Shown: positions 9,219 through 18,716, counted from the stretch's first letter. The stretch is DNA of 64,000 nt from Sphaerisporangium sp039871875 (GCF_039871875.1 NZ_JBDPMD010000049.1:1-64000), one strand, 5' to 3'. The notes: a model not told the origin generated them from the sequence alone. A program made the numbers and translations.

Positions 9219-10162
9219 GCGACGGCAACCACATCCACTGGGAGACCAGCGGCAACCCCGCCGGCAAACCGAGCCTGGTCGTCCACGGCGGCCCCGGCTC
9301 CGGCAGTTCCCCCGGCACCCGCCGTTTCTACGACCCCGACCTGTACAACATCATCCAGTTCGACCAACGCGGCTGCGGCAGGAGCACCCCCCACGCGAGC
9401 GACCCCGCGACCGACATGACCGTCAACACCACCCACCACCTGATCGCCGACATGGAACGCCTGCGAGACCACCTGAACATCGACCGCTGGCAACTCTTCG
9501 GCGGCTCCTGGGGCTCCACCCTGATCCTCGCCTACGCCGAGGCCCACCCCGAGCGCGTGACGGAGATCCTCCTCACCGGTGTCACCACCACCCGCCCCGC
9601 CGAGATCGACTGGCTCTACAAGGGAGTAGGCCGCTTCTTCCCCGAAGAATGGCACCGCTTCCAGGCAGCAGGAGGCGGTCACTCCACCAGCCCCGGCTTG
9701 CTCACCGCCTACGCCCGACTGATGGACTCCCCGGACCCCGGCGTCCGCGCCGCCGCCGCCCTGGCCTGGTGCACCTGGGAGGACACCGTGATCTCCCAGG
9801 AACCCAACGGCGTCAAGAACGCCTACAGCAACCGCCCCGACAGGTCACTCCTGGCCTTCGTCCGCATCTGCGCCCACTACTTCTCCAACAACGCCTGGCT
9901 GGAAGAAGACGCCATCCTCAAGGAAGCGAACCGCCTGAAAGGCATCCCCGCCGTCCTCCTCCACGGCCGCCTCGATCTCGGCAGCCCCCTCGACACCCCC
10001 TGGCACCTCACCCGCACCTGGCCCGACGCCACCCTGCACGTGATCGACGACGCCGGCCACACCGGCAGCGCCACCCTCCGCTCCCACGTCCTCGACGCCC
10101 TCCAACGTTTCGCCACCCGACAGGCGAGCCGACCCCACTATGGTCACGGTACGACACGTTGA
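9164..10162 (+). CDS. pip: Proline iminopeptidase
   Basis: 332 residues from ATG 9164, which follows a CGAAGGGA ribosome site; the longer frame is only overlap with the upstream gene. It is an alpha/beta hydrolase of peptidase family S33, removing N-terminal proline from peptides. Visible motifs are the oxyanion HGGPGSG, the QFDQRGCGRS signature, the nucleophile elbow GGSWGS, then LHGRLDLGSP (Asp region) and DDAGHTGS (catalytic His). Length and motif order are typical of prolyl aminopeptidase. It has no signal peptide, so it is cytoplasmic. It converges on the GH3 gene across a strong hairpin. Confidence 0.93.
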   Translation: MADRHPPIEPYATGMLDVGDGNHIHWETSGNPAGKPSLVVHGGPGSGSSPGTRRFYDPDLYNIIQFDQRGCGRSTPHASDPATDMTVNTTHHLIADMERLRDHLNIDRWQLFGGSWGSTLILAYAEAHPERVTEILLTGVTTTRPAEIDWLYKGVGRFFPEEWHRFQAAGGGHSTSPGLLTAYARLMDSPDPGVRAAAALAWCTWEDTVISQEPNGVKNAYSNRPDRSLLAFVRICAHYFSNNAWLEEDAILKEANRLKGIPAVLLHGRLDLGSPLDTPWHLTRTWPDATLHVIDDAGHTGSATLRSHVLDALQRFATRQASRPHYGHGTTR

Positions 10163-10179
10163 CATGATCCTTCGTACAT

Positions 10180-10215
10180 GACCGGCACCGCGCCCTGAGG
10201 GACGCGGTGCCGGTC
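10180..10215. terminator. Bidirectional hairpin between convergent genes
   Basis: Perfect 13-bp arms GACCGGCACCGCG (10180-10192) and CGCGGTGCCGGTC (10203-10215) with a 10-base loop. It lies between the converging stops of the iminopeptidase and GH3 genes. No U tract follows, as is common for actinomycete terminators. Confidence 0.8.
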
Positions 10216-10232
10216 GTGTCATGTGCGGGCGG

Positions 10233-13187
10233 TCATCTGGTCAGGGAGAAGTCCTTGATCCTTGCCGGGCCGGTGAAGACCAGGTAGAGGTCGTGGGTGC
10301 CGCTCAGCCTTGGCATGGGGGCCGAGGTGGTCGTGTAGGTGTACTTGTCGGCGGTCGTGGCGGGCTGGAGGGTGGCCAGGAGGCGGCCGGTGGGGGAGCC
10401 CTGGCGGAGTTCCACGTGGACGGGGGTCTGGGTGGAGGTCGTGGCGGTGAAGGTGGTGGGGGTGTTCAGGGCGGCGTCCTCGAAGGAGAGCCAGGTGCCT
10501 GCTTGGGCGGCTACGGCGTCGCCGGTGGTCTTGGTGTGGTCCACCAGTTCGGCGGCGGAGTGGTCGTCGAAGGTGGTGGCCTGGGTGGGGCCGGTGAGGT
10601 TTCTCGGGGGGATGGTCTCGCCGGCCACCTGGAGGGTGGTGCGGAGGTGGATGGCGGTGGAGGAGGAGCCGACCAGGATGTCGTGGGTGGACTTCTCCAC
10701 GGACCAGCGGTCGCGGGTGACGTCCCAGAGGGCGAGGTCGGAGGCCTTGAAGGTGAGGGTCACGGTCTTGGTCTGGCCGGGGGCCAGGTGGACCCGCTGG
10801 AAGGCGCGCAGTTGCTTGACGGGTTGCTTGGTGCGGCTGGTGTGCTGGTGGGTGTAGAGCTGGACGACCTCGTCGCCGGCCACGCGGCCGGTGTTCTGCA
10901 CCTTCAGGGAGGCGGTGACGGTGCCGTCGGGGCGGGCCGAGGCGGCGTTCAGCTTGAGGCCGGAGTAGGCGAACGTGGTGTAGCTGAGGCCGTGGCCGAA
11001 GGGGTACAACGGCTTGGCCTTGGAGTACAGGTAGGTCGCGTTCGCCTTGATGATGTCGTAGTTGAGGATGTCGGGGAGGTCGCTCGCCGCGCGGGGCCAG
11101 GTCTGGGTGAGGCGGCCGGCGGGGCTGACGTCGCCGAAGAGGATGTCGGCCAGGGCGTTGCCGGTCTCCGCGCCGGCGTGGGTGGTCCACAGGATGGCGG
11201 GGACGTTGGCCTGGAGCCAGTTGATGGTCGTCGGGTAGCTGTTCTCCAGGATGACGACGGTGTTGGGGTTGGCCTTCGTCACGGCCTTGACCAGGGCCTC
11301 CTGGGCGGCGGCGAGGTTCATGTCGGTGCGGTCGTGGTCCTCGCGGCCGTTGATGAAGGGCATGCTGCCGACCACGAGGACGGCGGCGTCGGCGGCCTTG
11401 GCGGCGGCGACGGCGGTGGCGGTGCCGTCGGTGACGAGTTCCTTGGTGAACTTCGCGGCCTTGTCTGCGGTGGTGAGGGCGAGGGTGCCGTCGGCGTTCG
11501 GGGCCAGGTACTTGTTGGGGCCGAACCAGTCGTAGGCGGTCTCGTAGCCGGCGTAGCGGAACAGGTAGGTGCCGTCGGACTGGGGTTCCAGCTTGAACTG
11601 CTGCTGGACGAACCAGCCGTTGGGCTGGGTCTGGTCGTTCACGAAGTTCGACCAGTTGTAGCCGACGTACCTGCCGTTGGCGGCGCTGCGCAGGGTCAGC
11701 ACGCCGTCGCCCCAGTCGAACGCGTCGAACTGGGTGGTGGGACCGGTGGTGGTGGCGCTCTCGGTGAGGACGGCGCCGGACGTGCCCGTGCCGGCGGTGA
11801 CGTACTTGCCGGTGGCGACGTTCTTCAGGGCGATGCGGTCGGCGCCCTCGGTGCCGGTGACGGTGGCGCCGGCGCCGAGGCGCTCGCGGATGCCGGCCAG
11901 CGGGGTGACCTTGTAGGGAAGGCTGCCGGAGTACCAGTCGGTGTACAGGGTGTCGGACAGCGGGCCGATGACGGCGACCTTGCGGGTGGACGGGCTGAGC
12001 GGCAGCGTGCGGCCGGAGTTCTTCAGCAGCACGGTGGCCGCGGCGGCGGTGCGGCGGTTCAGGGCGCGGTGGGCGGGGCTGTTGATCACGTCGGGGGTGA
12101 TGCCGCCGTACGGGCCGCCGCCCGGGTCGAACTCGCCGAGGCGGAAGCGGATGGACAGCAGGTGGCGGACGGCGCGGTCGATGTCGGCCGCGGTGACGAG
12201 GCCCTGGGACAGCGCGGTGGTGATCGCGTTGACGGTGGGAGCGGAGTTGGTGTCGTCGGTGGTGTAGCTGTCGATGCCGGCCTTCAGCGCGGCGGCGTCG
12301 CCCTCGGCGAGGCTCGGGTAGTACGCCTGGGAGTTGACGAGGTTGTTCGGGGCGTGCGCGTCGGTGACGTTCATCAGGTCACGGCGGGTCCACGAGCGCA
12401 CCACGTCGTTCATGTCGGGGTTCACGGTGGCGGGGCGGCCGTTGACCAGGTTGTACGACGCCATGACGCCGGTCGCGGCGTCGGCGGCGATGGCGGGCTT
12501 GAAGGCCGCCTGGTCGTACTCCTGCTCCACCCGGGGCCGCAGGCTGGAGTTGGAGGTGTCGCGCCGCACCTCGTTGTTGTTGGCGAGGTAGTGCTTGAGC
12601 GTGGGTGCGGCCCGCAGGTGGTCGGGGTCGTCGCCCTGGATGCCGGAGCCGTACGCCACGGACATCGCGCCGGTGAGGGTCGGGTCCTCGGAGTAGCCCT
12701 CCTCGTTGCGGCCCCACCGGGGGTCGCGCAGCAGGTTGACGACCGGCGCCCACAGGTTGAGTCCCCACACCCGGGGGTTGCGCGCGTTGAAGCCGCGGGC
12801 CTCGGTGCCGACGGCGGTGCCGACCTGCTTGATCAGCGCCGGGTCCCAGGTGCTGGCCAGCCCGACCGCCTGCGGGAACACGGTGCCGTCCGCGGTGACC
12901 ACGGCGCCGCCGTTGTCGACGTCGGTGGACCACGCGACGCCGTGCAGCGCCTCGGTGCCGGTCTTGAACAGGCCTATGCCGAGGCGCGGGATGGCGGGCT
13001 GGAACTGGTGCAGCAGGGAGATCTTCTCGGCCTGAGTGAGCCGCCCGAGCAGGTCGTCCACGCGCTGGGCGAGCGGTAGCGACGGATCTCGGAACGGCGG
13101 GTCCTCGGCGGCGCGGGCCGGGGCGGCCAGCAGGGTGACGACCAGGCCGAGCGCGGCGGCAAGGCCCAAAGTGCGACGGGGGGACAT
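10233..13187 (-). CDS. Secreted glycoside hydrolase family 3 enzyme (beta-xylosidase/beta-glucosidase type)
   Basis: 984 residues with a Sec signal peptide (Arg-rich start, hydrophobic core, ARAAEDP around residue 27). The GH3 N-domain shows LNLWAPVVNLLRDPRWGRNE, the KHY motif at residues 198-200, and LMNVTDAHAPNN with probable nucleophile Asp276. The C-domain follows (VLLKNSGRTLPL, then GREDHDRTDMNL), with a fibronectin-III-like end. Between the two C-domain halves, ~residues 440-590 look like a fascin/ricin-type beta-trefoil insert (IALKNVATGKYVTAG, repeated folds). A CBM6-like module ends the protein. It is the last gene of the xylosidase-ABC operon, 40 bp after the permease, and presumably trims plant oligosaccharides outside the cell. 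Exact sugar specificity is not readable. Confidence 0.9.
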   Translation of the reverse strand: MSPRRTLGLAAALGLVVTLLAAPARAAEDPPFRDPSLPLAQRVDDLLGRLTQAEKISLLHQFQPAIPRLGIGLFKTGTEALHGVAWSTDVDNGGAVVTADGTVFPQAVGLASTWDPALIKQVGTAVGTEARGFNARNPRVWGLNLWAPVVNLLRDPRWGRNEEGYSEDPTLTGAMSVAYGSGIQGDDPDHLRAAPTLKHYLANNNEVRRDTSNSSLRPRVEQEYDQAAFKPAIAADAATGVMASYNLVNGRPATVNPDMNDVVRSWTRRDLMNVTDAHAPNNLVNSQAYYPSLAEGDAAALKAGIDSYTTDDTNSAPTVNAITTALSQGLVTAADIDRAVRHLLSIRFRLGEFDPGGGPYGGITPDVINSPAHRALNRRTAAAATVLLKNSGRTLPLSPSTRKVAVIGPLSDTLYTDWYSGSLPYKVTPLAGIRERLGAGATVTGTEGADRIALKNVATGKYVTAGTGTSGAVLTESATTTGPTTQFDAFDWGDGVLTLRSAANGRYVGYNWSNFVNDQTQPNGWFVQQQFKLEPQSDGTYLFRYAGYETAYDWFGPNKYLAPNADGTLALTTADKAAKFTKELVTDGTATAVAAAKAADAAVLVVGSMPFINGREDHDRTDMNLAAAQEALVKAVTKANPNTVVILENSYPTTINWLQANVPAILWTTHAGAETGNALADILFGDVSPAGRLTQTWPRAASDLPDILNYDIIKANATYLYSKAKPLYPFGHGLSYTTFAYSGLKLNAASARPDGTVTASLKVQNTGRVAGDEVVQLYTHQHTSRTKQPVKQLRAFQRVHLAPGQTKTVTLTFKASDLALWDVTRDRWSVEKSTHDILVGSSSTAIHLRTTLQVAGETIPPRNLTGPTQATTFDDHSAAELVDHTKTTGDAVAAQAGTWLSFEDAALNTPTTFTATTSTQTPVHVELRQGSPTGRLLATLQPATTADKYTYTTTSAPMPRLSGTHDLYLVFTGPARIKDFSLTR

Positions 13188-13227
13188 AGGGCGCCTCCAG
13201 GTCAGGTGGTTCGACGCGGGTGAAAGG

Positions 13228-14052
13228 TCATTTGACGGCCCCGACGGTGACGCCGCGGGTCAGCGTGCGCTGGAAGATCAGGAAGAACGCCACCGCGGGC
13301 ACGATGCCGAGCAGCGCCGACGCGCTGGACATGGTGGCGTCCATCATCTTGTCGCCCTGCAGCACGCCGAGGGCGACCGGCACGGTCTGGGTGTCGTTGG
13401 AGATCAGGAACACCAGGGGCAGGAAGAACTCGTTCCAGGTCCAGATGAAGAAGAAGATCAGCAGCACGGTCAGCGTGGGACTGCTGATCGGCACCACGAT
13501 GCGCCACAGGATGCGCCACCGGGACGCACCGTCGATGGCCGCCGCCTCCATGATCGCCCGGGGGAAGTCCCCGAGCACGGCGGACAGCAGGTACGTGCCG
13601 AACGCCCCCTGGATCACCGTGAAGATGATGATCACGGCGAGCCGGCTGTCGTACAGGCCCACCTGCTTGGCCAGGTAGTACAGCGGGTAGACCAGCGCCT
13701 CCTGCGGCAGCGTGTTGGCGAGCAGGAACAGCACGAGGATCCACAGCCTGCCGCGCACCCGGCCGATGCCGAGCGCGTAGGCGTTCAGCACCGACAGCAG
13801 GACGGCGAGCACGGCCACCGACGCGCTGATCACCAGGCTGTTGAGCAGCTTCTGGCCGAAGCCGACCCGCTCCCAGAACTGGACGATCCCATCGAGGTAG
13901 AGGCCGTGCGGCAGGCTCAGCGGCCCGCCGGAGGAGTAGTCCGCCGGGCTCTTGACGGCGTTCAGCGCGACGATCGCGAACGGCAGCAGCATCACCACCG
14001 CGAGCACGGCCAGCGCGAACAGGACCGCCCACCGGCCGGGGCCGCGCGTCAT
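13228..14052 (-). CDS. Carbohydrate ABC transporter permease (MalG type)
   Basis: 274 residues with about six membrane segments, the first being VLFALAVLAVVMLLPFAIVAL. The cytoplasmic EAA loop reads EAAAIDGASRWRILWRI, the contact site for the ATPase. Its start overlaps the stop of the partner permease by 4 bp (ATGA), so translation is coupled. No ATP-binding subunit is encoded in the locus. In actinomycetes such CUT1 importers commonly share the distant MsiK ATPase, which I infer here. Confidence 0.93.
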   Translation of the reverse strand: MTRGPGRWAVLFALAVLAVVMLLPFAIVALNAVKSPADYSSGGPLSLPHGLYLDGIVQFWERVGFGQKLLNSLVISASVAVLAVLLSVLNAYALGIGRVRGRLWILVLFLLANTLPQEALVYPLYYLAKQVGLYDSRLAVIIIFTVIQGAFGTYLLSAVLGDFPRAIMEAAAIDGASRWRILWRIVVPISSPTLTVLLIFFFIWTWNEFFLPLVFLISNDTQTVPVALGVLQGDKMMDATMSSASALLGIVPAVAFFLIFQRTLTRGVTVGAVK

Positions 14053-14933
14053 GACTCACGCTCCTGGACCCGCAGGAACAGGAACGTGACGACGACGATG
14101 ACGAGCGCGAGCACGGTCGCGATGGCCGCGCCGTAGCCGACGTTGGCCTTCTCGAAGAAGTTCAGGTAGCTGAAGTACGACGGCACGATCGTGGCCCGCC
14201 CGGGCCCGCCCCGGGTGAGCACGAAGATGGGACCGAAGACCTTGAGCGCGGCGATGGTGCAGGTGAGGAGCACGACGAATATCTCCGGCCTGATCTGCGG
14301 CACCGTGATGTGCCAGAACCGGCGCCACCAGGACGCCCCGTCGATCTCGGCCGCCTCGTACAGCGCGGGATCGGCCCGTTGCAGGCCGGCCATGAAGATG
14401 ACGACCGGGTAGCCGAGCTGGAACCACACCATGATCGCCATCACGGTGGCCAGGGCGAGGTCGGGGTCGCCCAGCCAGTTCTCCGTCAGCGAGCCGAGCC
14501 CCACCGCCTGGAGGATCTCGTTCAGCGCGCCGTACTCCGGGTGCAGCATCCAGCCCCACACCACGCCCGCCACCGCCACCGGCAGCACCTGCGGCAGGTA
14601 GTACGCGGCGCGCAGAGCGCTCACGGTGCGGGTGCCGAACCGTTTGCCGATGTAGTCGAACAGCGCGGCGGCGAGCACGAGCCCGATGGCGGTCGGCACG
14701 ATCGCCATGGCGACGATCAACGCGACGTTGTGCTGGAACGACGCCCAGAAGATCTCGTCCGACAGCAGCCGTTCGTAGTTGTCCAGGCCGATCCACCGGG
14801 GCGTGCCGAACCCGCTCCACCGTGTGAAGCTGGCCGCGACGTTCATCAGGAACGGCACGATGACGACCGCGACGAGTAGCACCGCCCCGGGGATCAGGTA
14901 GAGCCAGTAGCCCCGTCGTGCGGAATGGTTCAT
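14049..14933 (-). CDS. Carbohydrate ABC transporter permease (MalF type)
   Basis: 294 residues with about six membrane segments, the first being GYWLYLIPGAVLLVAVVIVP. The conserved loop EAAEIDGASWWRRFWHITVP contacts the ATPase. It lies 4 bp after the binding-protein gene and overlaps the MalG-type partner, so the three genes form one importer unit. Its substrate is likely an oligosaccharide cut by the flanking GH31 and GH3 enzymes (xyloside or xyloglucan type by context). Confidence 0.93.
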   Translation of the reverse strand: MNHSARRGYWLYLIPGAVLLVAVVIVPFLMNVAASFTRWSGFGTPRWIGLDNYERLLSDEIFWASFQHNVALIVAMAIVPTAIGLVLAAALFDYIGKRFGTRTVSALRAAYYLPQVLPVAVAGVVWGWMLHPEYGALNEILQAVGLGSLTENWLGDPDLALATVMAIMVWFQLGYPVVIFMAGLQRADPALYEAAEIDGASWWRRFWHITVPQIRPEIFVVLLTCTIAALKVFGPIFVLTRGGPGRATIVPSYFSYLNFFEKANVGYGAAIATVLALVIVVVTFLFLRVQERES

Positions 14934-14937
14934 GAGG

Positions 14938-16254
14938 TCAGTTGCCGATGTCGGCGGCGTTCTCCTGGTACGGCCCGGCGAGCTCGTCCAGGACCTTGTC
15001 CGGTGTCTTGGTGCCGTTGATCAGCTCCTGCACCCCGGCCACCATGACGTCGTAGTACCCGGGGGCGGGCCAGTCGGGGTAGAACGCCAGGCCGTCCTGC
15101 GCGGACAGCTTGTTGAAGTTCTCGATCAGCTCCTTGTTCTTGGGATCGGTGATCGCCGCCGGGTCGGCCGCCACCGGGATGCCGCCCGCGTTGCCCAGCT
15201 TGTTCTGGATGTCCTTGCCCATGGTGATGTCGATGAAGTCGTAGGCGAGGTCCTTGTTGGCCGACCGCTCCGGCACCACCCACAGGTTGCCGCTGGACCC
15301 GGCGCTCATCTTGTTGCCCGGCCACAGGAACGTGCCCCACTCGAAGTCCTTGACCTGCGTGGTCATCCGGCCGTACCACCAGCTACCGGAGACCATGATC
15401 GGGTACTTGCCGGAGATGAACCCGACCCCCATGTCCTCGGCCTTCAAGCCCGCCGAGTCCTTGGAGACGTACCCCTTCTTCACCCAGTCGGCGAAGGTCG
15501 TCGCGCCGTAGGTCAGCTCCGGCCCGTGGAAGTCCACCGGCGCCTTGTAGAGCTGGAACGCGTCCACCCACGGCCGTTGCGCCTTGCTCAGCGCGAGCTG
15601 GTACACGACCTGCTGGGCGGGGTACTCCGCGCCGCCCATCGCGAGGGGGGTGACGCCAGCCTTGACGAACTTGTCCATCGCCGCGGTGAACTCGTCGAGC
15701 GTGGTGGGCACCTCGACGCCCTGCTCGGCGAAGGCGTCCTTGTTGTAGTAGACCATGACGTACTCGCCGTAGTTCGGCACGCCGAACCACTTGCCGGACC
15801 CCATGATGCCCCGGTCGTCGTACCTGGCGGTGGTCTGCAGGCTCGGGCTGAGCAGCTTGTCCCAGCCGCGCTTGGCCGCCTCGGCGCTGAGGTCGGTGAG
15901 CAGGCCCTGCTTGGACAGCAGGCCCGCCGTGGCGTTGCCCTTGTTGTACTCCATGATGTCGGGGGCCTGGTCGGAGCCGAGCACCATGCCGGCCGTCTTC
16001 TGGATCTGCTCGAAGCCCTTCTCCTCGAACTTCACCGTGACGCCGGGGTGGCTCGCCTCGAACTTCTTGATGGCGTCCGCCCAGGCGGCGCCCATGGCGC
16101 TGTCGGCGCCCTCGTAGTGCCACAGCTTCAGGGTGCGCGGACCGGCGGAGCCCCCGCCGCTCCCGCCGGGCTCCGCGGAGCCGCACGCGGCCAGGACGAG
16201 CGCCATCGCGCCCGCCACCGCCGCCGATATCGTGGTACGTCCCAGGTTGGACAT
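14938..16254 (-). CDS. Extracellular sugar-binding lipoprotein of the ABC importer
   Basis: 438 residues from ATG 16254, preceded by TGGGAG. The longer frame to 16377 adds only Arg/Ser/Pro-rich read-through. The signal peptide ends in a lipobox VLAAC with acceptor Cys24, followed by a Gly/Ser linker. The body is a family 1 solute-binding protein (LKLWHYEGADSAMGAAW, SHPGVTVKFEEKGFEQI). It would be anchored outside the membrane and deliver sugar to the two permeases. It lies 29 bp after the alpha-xylosidase gene. Confidence 0.93.
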   Translation of the reverse strand: MSNLGRTTISAAVAGAMALVLAACGSAEPGGSGGGSAGPRTLKLWHYEGADSAMGAAWADAIKKFEASHPGVTVKFEEKGFEQIQKTAGMVLGSDQAPDIMEYNKGNATAGLLSKQGLLTDLSAEAAKRGWDKLLSPSLQTTARYDDRGIMGSGKWFGVPNYGEYVMVYYNKDAFAEQGVEVPTTLDEFTAAMDKFVKAGVTPLAMGGAEYPAQQVVYQLALSKAQRPWVDAFQLYKAPVDFHGPELTYGATTFADWVKKGYVSKDSAGLKAEDMGVGFISGKYPIMVSGSWWYGRMTTQVKDFEWGTFLWPGNKMSAGSSGNLWVVPERSANKDLAYDFIDITMGKDIQNKLGNAGGIPVAADPAAITDPKNKELIENFNKLSAQDGLAFYPDWPAPGYYDVMVAGVQELINGTKTPDKVLDELAGPYQENAADIGN

Positions 16255-16282
16255 GGTGGTTCTCCCAGCTCTGCTCAGCCGG

Positions 16283-18580
16283 TCAGCCGACGACGGCCCG
16301 CGTGGGGGCGCCGGCGACGGGGGCGATGTGCACCTGCGTGATCGACGCCGGGCCGGACGCGGCGACGCGCAGCACATCGCCGTCCCGGGTGGCGGTGACG
16401 GTGGTGTCTCCGTCGACGTCGTGGATGGTGGTACGGCTCGTGGTGCCGTCCGCGCCGCCGTAGCTGGCCACGGTGACGCCGTCGAACGGCGCGTCGCCGA
16501 CCGTGTCGCGAAGCTCGGTGAGCGGGATCAGCGCGCCGTACCGGACGAACAGCGGGATCTGCGCGAGCGGCGTGGTGACCGTGAGGTACCTGCCCCCCTC
16601 GTGGACCTCGTGGGTCCAGTGATCGACCCAGCGCCCGGCGGGCAGGTAGACCTGCCGGGTGCCGTCAGGGTCGGTCATCGGCGCGACCAGCAGGTCGGGC
16701 CCGAGGAGGTACTCCAGGTCGGCCTGCCAGGCCACCGGGTCGTCGGGGAAGTCGACGCACAGCGCCCGCATCATGGGGGCGCCGGTGCGGGCCGACTCCA
16801 CGGCCGCCGAGTAGATGTACGGCATCAGCCGGTACCGCAGCCGCAGCGCCTCGGCGGCCAGCTCCTCCACCGCGGGGAACTCCCACGGCTCGCGGCTGGT
16901 GGTGCCGTGGAACCGGACCAGCGGCGACAACGCGCCGAACTGCGCCCACCGCGCGTACAGGTCGTCGGTGGGACGGCCGGTGAAGCCGCCCGCGTCGTGG
17001 CTCCAGTACGGCACGCCGGACAGGCCGTGCGCCAGGCCGCCGCGCAGCGTGCTCGCCATCGAGGAGTAGGAGGTGAAGCTGTCCCCGCTCCACTGCGCCG
17101 CGTGCCGCTGCCCCCCGAGGAACGACGAGCGCGCCCACACCATGCCGTGGCCGTTCTCCTCGCGGGTCACCTCGGAGACCAGGTCGTTGAACAGCAGCGT
17201 GTAGACGTTGTGCAGCTCGGTGCCGGTCATGCCGTTGGAGGCCACCGCGTCGGCCGGGACGCCCTCGGCGAAGTCGGTCTTGAACAGCGCGACGCCCTGG
17301 CGCAGCAGCCCGCGCAGCGCCTCACGGAACCAGGCGGCGGCGGCCGGGTTGGTGAAGTCGACGATGCCGCCGGCCGGGTAGGAGCCGTGCCAGGAGTCGG
17401 CGACGTACGTCTCGCCGTCCCGGTTCCTCAGGAAGTACCCGGCGGCGTCGCCCTCGGCGAAGACGGGACTGAGGTGGGAGACGTAGGGGTTCATCCACAG
17501 GCAGACCTTGAAGCCCTGCTCCGCGAGCGCGGCGAGCATGCCCTCGGGGTCGGGGAAGTTCACCGGGTCCCAGCGCAGGTCGGACCAGTTGTCCTCGGCC
17601 TGCCAGTAACAGTCCAGGTGGAGGACGTCGCAGGGGATGCCGCGCTCGCGGATCTTCGCGGCCCTGGCCAGCACCCGCTCGGCGGAGTCGCGGTAGAAGC
17701 CCGAGGAGATCCAGCTCCCGAAGGCCCACTTGGGGGGCAGCGCGGGGGCGCAGGTCAGGCGGTCGTACCGGGCCAGCACCTCGGGCACGGCCGGCCCGGC
17801 GATCAGGTAGTAGTCGATCAGGTCGTCCGGGACGACGATCTCCAGGCAACTGTGGGTGGCGCGGCAGACGTCGAACTCCACCGGCATGCCGCTGTCCACC
17901 AGCAGGCCGTAGCCGCGGCTGGACACGAACAGCGGGACGTTCTTGTAGGAGCGGTCGGACTCGGCGCCGAAGGCGTCGAAGTTCCACATCAGCGGGCGCT
18001 GGCCGCGTTTGTCCAGCGGGGTGAACTTCTCGCCGAACCCGCCGAAACGCTCGTCGGGGCGCGCGGCGAAGCTCTCGTGGTAGGCCACCGTGGCGCCGTC
18101 CGCCTGGGAGCGGCCGAACGGCAGGGTGCGCAGCCGGCCGCTGATGTCCACGTGGCCGCGGTCCTGCTCGGTCAGCACGCGGCCCGTCGCGTCGGTGAAC
18201 CGCAGGTGCCAGGGGTCCAGGGTGATCTCGGCCCGCACGGACCCGGCGTCCACGACCACGCGGTCGTCCCCGGTGTCGATGCGGGTGGCCGCGTACTGCC
18301 CGGGGGTGACCATCTGCAGGGCGCGGGCGCTGCGGGTGCGGGCCCCGACGTCCTGGCTCAGCCGGACACGGATCACGCCCTCTCCCGCGGCGCTCACCTG
18401 CACGACGAGCACCTCCTCGGCCGAGGTGGACGCCTTCAGCGTCACGCCGTGCGCGTCGGCGGCCATCGGCTCGGCCCGGGTGACGGCGGACAGGCCGCTC
18501 TCGCCGTGGGCGCGCACCGGGAGCTCCGGCGGATCCGCGCTGAAGTACTCGTGCGCGACCAGGGGCGGACGGTAGGGCAT
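16283..18580 (-). CDS. Alpha-xylosidase (glycoside hydrolase family 31)
   Basis: 765 residues from ATG 18580, which has GAGGAG seven bases upstream; a GTG two codons earlier is too close to it. GH31 motifs: WISSGFYRD and DVLHLDCYWQ in the barrel, nucleophile Asp436 in LFKTDFAEG, and acid/base Asp500 in QWSGDSF. Length and motif spacing are like E. coli YicI, an alpha-xylosidase acting on isoprimeverose-type units. There is no signal peptide, so it acts on imported oligosaccharide. It heads a five-gene operon (GH31, binding protein, two permeases, GH3). Its promoter overlaps one of two TTAGTTTG operators. Confidence 0.92.
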   Translation of the reverse strand: MPYRPPLVAHEYFSADPPELPVRAHGESGLSAVTRAEPMAADAHGVTLKASTSAEEVLVVQVSAAGEGVIRVRLSQDVGARTRSARALQMVTPGQYAATRIDTGDDRVVVDAGSVRAEITLDPWHLRFTDATGRVLTEQDRGHVDISGRLRTLPFGRSQADGATVAYHESFAARPDERFGGFGEKFTPLDKRGQRPLMWNFDAFGAESDRSYKNVPLFVSSRGYGLLVDSGMPVEFDVCRATHSCLEIVVPDDLIDYYLIAGPAVPEVLARYDRLTCAPALPPKWAFGSWISSGFYRDSAERVLARAAKIRERGIPCDVLHLDCYWQAEDNWSDLRWDPVNFPDPEGMLAALAEQGFKVCLWMNPYVSHLSPVFAEGDAAGYFLRNRDGETYVADSWHGSYPAGGIVDFTNPAAAAWFREALRGLLRQGVALFKTDFAEGVPADAVASNGMTGTELHNVYTLLFNDLVSEVTREENGHGMVWARSSFLGGQRHAAQWSGDSFTSYSSMASTLRGGLAHGLSGVPYWSHDAGGFTGRPTDDLYARWAQFGALSPLVRFHGTTSREPWEFPAVEELAAEALRLRYRLMPYIYSAAVESARTGAPMMRALCVDFPDDPVAWQADLEYLLGPDLLVAPMTDPDGTRQVYLPAGRWVDHWTHEVHEGGRYLTVTTPLAQIPLFVRYGALIPLTELRDTVGDAPFDGVTVASYGGADGTTSRTTIHDVDGDTTVTATRDGDVLRVAASGPASITQVHIAPVAGAPTRAVVG

Positions 18581-18614
18581 TGACACGCTCCTCGTTGGCG
18601 GCGGGCGACGCGAA

Positions 18615-18645
18615 TTAGTTTGCTGGCTATACGAACAAACGTCAA
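18615..18645 (-). promoter_or_regulatory. Promoter and operator 1 of the alpha-xylosidase operon
   Basis: On the minus strand, TTGACG (18645-18640) and CAAACT (18622-18617) are 17 bp apart and fit a sigma-70-type promoter. On the plus strand the same segment reads TTAGTTTG, nine bases, then CGAACAAAC (18615-18640). TTAGTTTG is also the half-site of Bacillus XylR operators. The -10 lies inside the half-site, so a bound repressor would block the promoter. Function is inferred. Confidence 0.6.
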
Positions 18646-18671
18646 CGGAGAGCGGGCGGGTCGAGGCGTCG

Positions 18672-18716
18672 TTGACATCGCGGCCACACGATCTTTAGTT
18701 TGGTCCTCACACGAAA
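18672..18716 (+). promoter_or_regulatory. Promoter and operator 2 of the beta-galactosidase gene
   Basis: TTGACA (18672-18677) with TTAGTT 17 bp later, or TAGTTT at 18 bp, makes a promoter facing the GH42 gene. The -10 lies in a second TTAGTTTG (18695-18702), followed by nine bases and CGAAAA. This copy is exactly 80 bp from operator 1 and in the same orientation. The two sites probably bind the same regulator, which is not encoded nearby. Confidence 0.6.

Noticed and set aside
10221..13079. Very long plus-strand open frame (952 codons) opposite the GH3 gene
   Set aside because: Gly/Val-rich antisense shadow produced by third-position GC bias; no ribosome site or domain. The minus-strand GH3 enzyme is clear.
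18625..18700. A regulator gene within the xylosidase locus
   Set aside because: No LacI, ROK or GntR gene lies between 10 and 21 kb; the operators must be served from elsewhere.
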